Origin: Sphingomonas sp. J315
GTDB lineage: Bacteria > Pseudomonadota > Alphaproteobacteria > Sphingomonadales > Sphingomonadaceae
NCBI RefSeq assembly: GCF_024666595.1
Contig: NZ_CP088296.1
Span: 2,842,501-2,906,500 of the forward strand
DNA: 64,000 nucleotides
Direction: 5' to 3'
Under the pieces are notes generated by a model. It was not told the origin of the DNA and made no database searches. It saw only the letters and a list, made by a program, of their open reading frames with translations. Of this stretch, positions 61,185 through 64,000 are shown in pieces; position 1 is the stretch's first letter, and every line of letters starts with the position of its first letter. A program made the position numbers and the translations under genes.

Positions 61185-62005
61185 CCCGAACCGAGCCGGA
61201 CAATCGCTCCACGGCGGCCCGTCTACAAGCTCTCGGGCATGACGTTGTAAGCGTGCCGGTGCTCGGTGTGCGACCGTTCTCGACCGAGCAGCCTGATCTG
61301 CTTCCGGACGCCATCGTGTTCACCAGCATGAATGGTGTTCGGCACCATGCCGCTCGCGCGCAATACAAGGCTTTACCTGTGTTCGTAGTTGGGGACGCTA
61401 CCGCTGGCGCCGCTCGGGATGCAGGGTATTCCGACGTCCGTTCTGCCGGTGGCGACGTTCGAGACCTGCAACGACTGATCTTGAATGACCTGGCTCCGCC
61501 TGCCCGCATCGTTCACTTTGGCGCGCGCGAAACGGCTGGGGACCTCAAGGGATTCCTCCGGCGCTTTGGCTATCTGGTGGAACGTCGGATCGTCTACACC
61601 GCGCAGGCCGTTGCGATACGCTGGTTGCTGCAAGTGAGGACAGAGCTGCCGTCGATCGACGGTATTTTGGTCCACTCACCACGGGCAGCGGAGCGAGTCG
61701 CACGCGTCTTGGCGGGAACCTCATGGCGAGGAAATGTCTGGTGCCTATCGGAGGCATGCGCGCTGCGGTTGACGGATTTGCCGGGAATCCGGTTGCACTT
61801 TTCATCCCGTCCCAACGAGGCAGCGCTGATCGAGATGGTCCGTCAGGACCGAGTGATTAGAATGCCGTGTCGCGCATCGCTGCGCGCCGTTTCGGCCGCA
61901 ACCAGACGAACGTTCGCCTCCGCTCCCTGGCAGCCAGCCAACGACAACCCGGATCTGCCTGGCGAGGATGATGGGCCGAAAACGGATCCGCCCCCCGCCG
62001 CTTGA
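61169..62005 (+). CDS. uroporphyrinogen-III synthase (HemD-like), accessory copy
   Basis: A 278-residue protein of the HemD family, which closes the tetrapyrrole ring. It starts MRIWVTRTEPDNRSTAARLQ; PDAIVFTSMNGVRHH and the late GILVHSPRAAERVARVL are family signatures. The sequence is diverged and it lies in a mobile region, so it may be a paralogue with another role. The C-terminal tail (ANDNPDLPGEDDGPKTDPPP) is an extension. Overlaps the upstream gene. Confidence 0.75.
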   Translation: MRIWVTRTEPDNRSTAARLQALGHDVVSVPVLGVRPFSTEQPDLLPDAIVFTSMNGVRHHAARAQYKALPVFVVGDATAGAARDAGYSDVRSAGGDVRDLQRLILNDLAPPARIVHFGARETAGDLKGFLRRFGYLVERRIVYTAQAVAIRWLLQVRTELPSIDGILVHSPRAAERVARVLAGTSWRGNVWCLSEACALRLTDLPGIRLHFSSRPNEAALIEMVRQDRVIRMPCRASLRAVSAATRRTFASAPWQPANDNPDLPGEDDGPKTDPPPAA

Positions 62006-62070
62006 ACCATCGGCCTCGACGGACCCCGGGCGTTGACCTTATTGGGGCTCTCCCCAACACAAGGTGACCC

Positions 62071-63075
62071 ATGTTCGAAGAAGCACTCTCGTGGGCAAAG
62101 AAGAAGCCGGACTTCGCCATCGATCTTGGCACCGCCAACACTCTGGTCGTTGACAAGGCTGGAGGCGTGATATTCGAGCAGCCGTCGGTGTGCTGCTTTG
62201 ATGGCTCGGTCGGACCCGACGGCAAGCTGTTCGCCGTTGGGGCCGACGCGCAACCGATGATCGGCCGTGAAGTCAATCGCCTGCGAACCGTTCGGCCGTT
62301 GCGAAACGGAGTCTTGGTGGATGTAAGGGCAACATGCGAGTTGCTGAAGTTCGCGCTAAAACCGCTGACGCCCAAAAGGAGGCTGCGAGCCTCTCGTGTG
62401 GTCATCGGCGTGCCAACGGACGCAACACAGGCCGAACGTCGCGCGCTGGGTCGCGCCGCGCACGATGCTGGGCTTGCCGAGCCGATGCTCCTCGCCGAAC
62501 CGATGCTTGCGGCCATCGGGTCTGGACTGGACGTGGCTGAAGCGCGCGGCCGGATGATCGTCGACTGTGGCGCTGGCTTGACCGACATCGTCGTGATTTC
62601 GCTTGGCGGGATCTGCGTCTCACGATCGGTGCGGGGCGGCGGGGATGCGGTGGACGCTGCCCTGGTCCATCATCTTCATCTGCGCAAGCAGTTCAATATC
62701 GGCCAGTCGACCGCCGAGGCGCTGAAGATCGCGTTATCGGAAGCGCTGATGTCGCCCGGACGCTCTTATGTTGAGGTCAAGGGTCTGGACATGAGGAACG
62801 GTCTGCCGCGCGTCCTCGCGCTCGACGTCGAGGAGCTTCGACCCATTGTCGAGAGACACGCCGATGAGATCGCATCAGCCGTGCGAGGCGCTTTCGCGGC
62901 AACCCAGCCCGATCTGGTATCTGGGATCCTCGACGACGGGATTTCGCTGACAGGCGGCGCTGCTATGACTGCGTTAGTGGCCGAACGTATTCAGCGCTCG
63001 ACAGGGATTTCCGTCAGGGTGATGGATGCACCGCAGCGCGCGGTGGCGCGCGGATTGGCCGTTATGCTGAATTAG
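62071..63075 (+). CDS. MreB-like actin homologue, accessory copy
   Basis: A 334-residue bacterial actin. The first phosphate loop is DFAIDLGTANTLVVDKAGG, the second is VDCGAGLTDIVVISLGG and the adenosine motif is GGAAMTALVAERI; the connect motif (AEPMLAAIGSGLDV) is present. Chromosomal MreB binds membrane and guides wall synthesis; this copy lies in the island and is diverged (SVCCFDGSVGPDG), so it may segregate DNA or form another filament. An AAGGTG lies five bases before the ATG; it is 65 bp after the HemD-like gene. Confidence 0.8.
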   Translation: MFEEALSWAKKKPDFAIDLGTANTLVVDKAGGVIFEQPSVCCFDGSVGPDGKLFAVGADAQPMIGREVNRLRTVRPLRNGVLVDVRATCELLKFALKPLTPKRRLRASRVVIGVPTDATQAERRALGRAAHDAGLAEPMLLAEPMLAAIGSGLDVAEARGRMIVDCGAGLTDIVVISLGGICVSRSVRGGGDAVDAALVHHLHLRKQFNIGQSTAEALKIALSEALMSPGRSYVEVKGLDMRNGLPRVLALDVEELRPIVERHADEIASAVRGAFAATQPDLVSGILDDGISLTGGAAMTALVAERIQRSTGISVRVMDAPQRAVARGLAVMLN

Positions 63076-63256
63076 TCTATAGCTTTCTGTGTTCGATCCC
63101 GGTGCGAAATTCGTCAAGCAGTCCGCGGCGGCTGAACTGGGTAGTCCTGCCTGGGTGGCCTGAACCGGCGATGTTCCCGTCACGGCCAGGCCTGAGTTCT
63201 CGGGCTTCCGACACCGCCTGTCGCGCCCCGGCGCCATGATCAAACAACATCGCCGA

Positions 63257-63475
63257 TTACAGCCGGTGCAGGAGTTCACCGGTATCGACCACCTCAAAGA
63301 GGTCTGGGGCGATGTAGCGGACCGCCTCACCAGTCGAGAGCGCCAATCGAACCGCACCGGGAAATGTGCGGTGTCCGCGTTTCCCTTGCATCGTCAGGGA
63401 GTGCCGAAACTTGATCACGATCAACGGCGTGCCGTCGTCTCCGATGCATCGGAAGCGGGCAGTCTCCTCCTCCAT
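63257..63475 (-). CDS. small hypothetical protein
   Basis: A 72-residue protein, MEEETARFRCIGDDGTPLIV then RTFPGAVRLALSTGEAVRYI. Beta-rich with no membrane part. A GGAGGGAGCGAG ribosome-binding stretch sits just before the ATG. It is convergent with the MreB-like gene. Function unknown. Confidence 0.65.
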   Translation of the reverse strand: MEEETARFRCIGDDGTPLIVIKFRHSLTMQGKRGHRTFPGAVRLALSTGEAVRYIAPDLFEVVDTGELLHRL

Positions 63476-63544
63476 CTCGCTCCCTCCTTGTCCGGCTAGA
63501 TCTCAGCATGTGAGGTAAGGTCGCGCCTCGGTTCTGCGGACCAT

Positions 63545-64000
63545 TCACCGGCGGAACACTTTAGCAACCCGTCTGCGCACTTCGGGAAGAACATCCGCCT
63601 CGAACCATGGATTGCGCGTCATCCATCCTCGAGAGCGCCAGGATGGATGCGGCAGCGGAAGATATTGTGGGAGGTAAGCGTCGAAGTTCCGCACGCGGTC
63701 GGTCATGCGTCCCGCGCCCAACACATGATCCTGCGCGTAGGTGCCCACGAGTAGCGTCAGCTCGATTTCGGGAAGCTGCTGTAGCAACCGATCGCGCCAT
63801 AATTCCGCGCATTCCGGCCGCGGTGGAGCGTCGCCGCTGTGGGCACGGCCCGGATAGCACAGAGCCATTGGAAGGATCGCAACTAACTCCGGATTATAGA
63901 ACTTCGCATCCGTAACATCCATCCATCGCCGGAGCTGATCGCCAGACGCATCGGAAAACGGCCGGCCACTCCGATGCGCATGTGTCCCGGGCGCCTGGCT
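63545..64000 (-). CDS. uracil-DNA glycosylase-like protein (runs off the right edge)
   Basis: Partial: the frame is open past 64000, and the visible part is the C-terminal 151 residues. Reading up from the edge, SQAPGTHAHRSGRPFSDASG leads into DQLRRWMDVTDAKFYNPELV; then AILPMALCYPGRAHSG, ELTLLVGTYAQDHVLG and the final LPLPHPSWRSRGW (catalytic His) are typical of a UDG-superfamily branch found in proteobacteria. It should remove uracil or a damaged base from DNA. Confidence 0.8.
   Translation of the reverse strand, partial: SQAPGTHAHRSGRPFSDASGDQLRRWMDVTDAKFYNPELVAILPMALCYPGRAHSGDAPPRPECAELWRDRLLQQLPEIELTLLVGTYAQDHVLGAGRMTDRVRNFDAYLPQYLPLPHPSWRSRGWMTRNPWFEADVLPEVRRRVAKVFRR

Overview
The window looks like a chromosomal segment of a high-GC alphaproteobacterium, most likely a sphingomonad (Sphingomonadaceae). 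This is inferred from the family-level look of the proteins (S9 peptidases, TonB receptor, chemoreceptor with a lineage-style tip, a 1385-residue RpoB), the rpmH-rnpA-yidD-yidC-engB order, and the small accessory proteins of the island. It is not based on a database search.

Positions 1-32,086 are mainly core chromosome. They hold mltA, a disrupted smr gene, an EAL/GGDEF protein, dapE, a cupin protein, a glutathione S-transferase, two tandem S9 peptidases, the ribosome/membrane-biogenesis cluster (rpmH, rnpA, yidD, yidC, yihA/engB), comM interrupted by a 627-bp insertion, a TonB receptor with a PepSY membrane protein, a chemoreceptor, an alginate-export-type porin, and rpoB-rpoC. Three kinds of short inverted-repeat element lie in or between these genes.

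Position 32,087 is a tRNA-Leu(CAA), followed at once by a P4-type tyrosine integrase. This is the left edge of an integrative conjugative element (ICE). Next comes a hipBA toxin-antitoxin pair under three operators spaced exactly 27 bp apart. Then, on the minus strand, lies a mating-pair-formation set: traG-copG-trbB-C-D-E-J-L-F-G-I-DUF2274-alpA. The conjugation genes look damaged: trbE carries a 509-bp out-of-frame tandem duplication, trbI has two frameshifts, and no relaxase is visible in the window. From about 48 kb to the right edge is accessory cargo: a secreted nuclease-like lipoprotein, small unknown proteins, a D-alanine catabolic operon with its Lrp-type regulator (dadX-dadA-ridA / lrp), a cation-efflux operon, a drug/metabolite transporter, and a four-gene unit pairing a GreA/Rnk-like protein, a HemD-like protein and an MreB-like actin. 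A second copy of the tRNA end was not found, so the right edge of the element probably lies beyond the window.

Nine apparent single-base indels, most of them an extra G or C in a homopolymer run, break otherwise complete genes between positions 1 and 49,338. The essential genes are intact. This could be sequencing/assembly error or real gene decay; both readings are given. Where a gene is interrupted, its entry spans the whole gene and says where the break lies.
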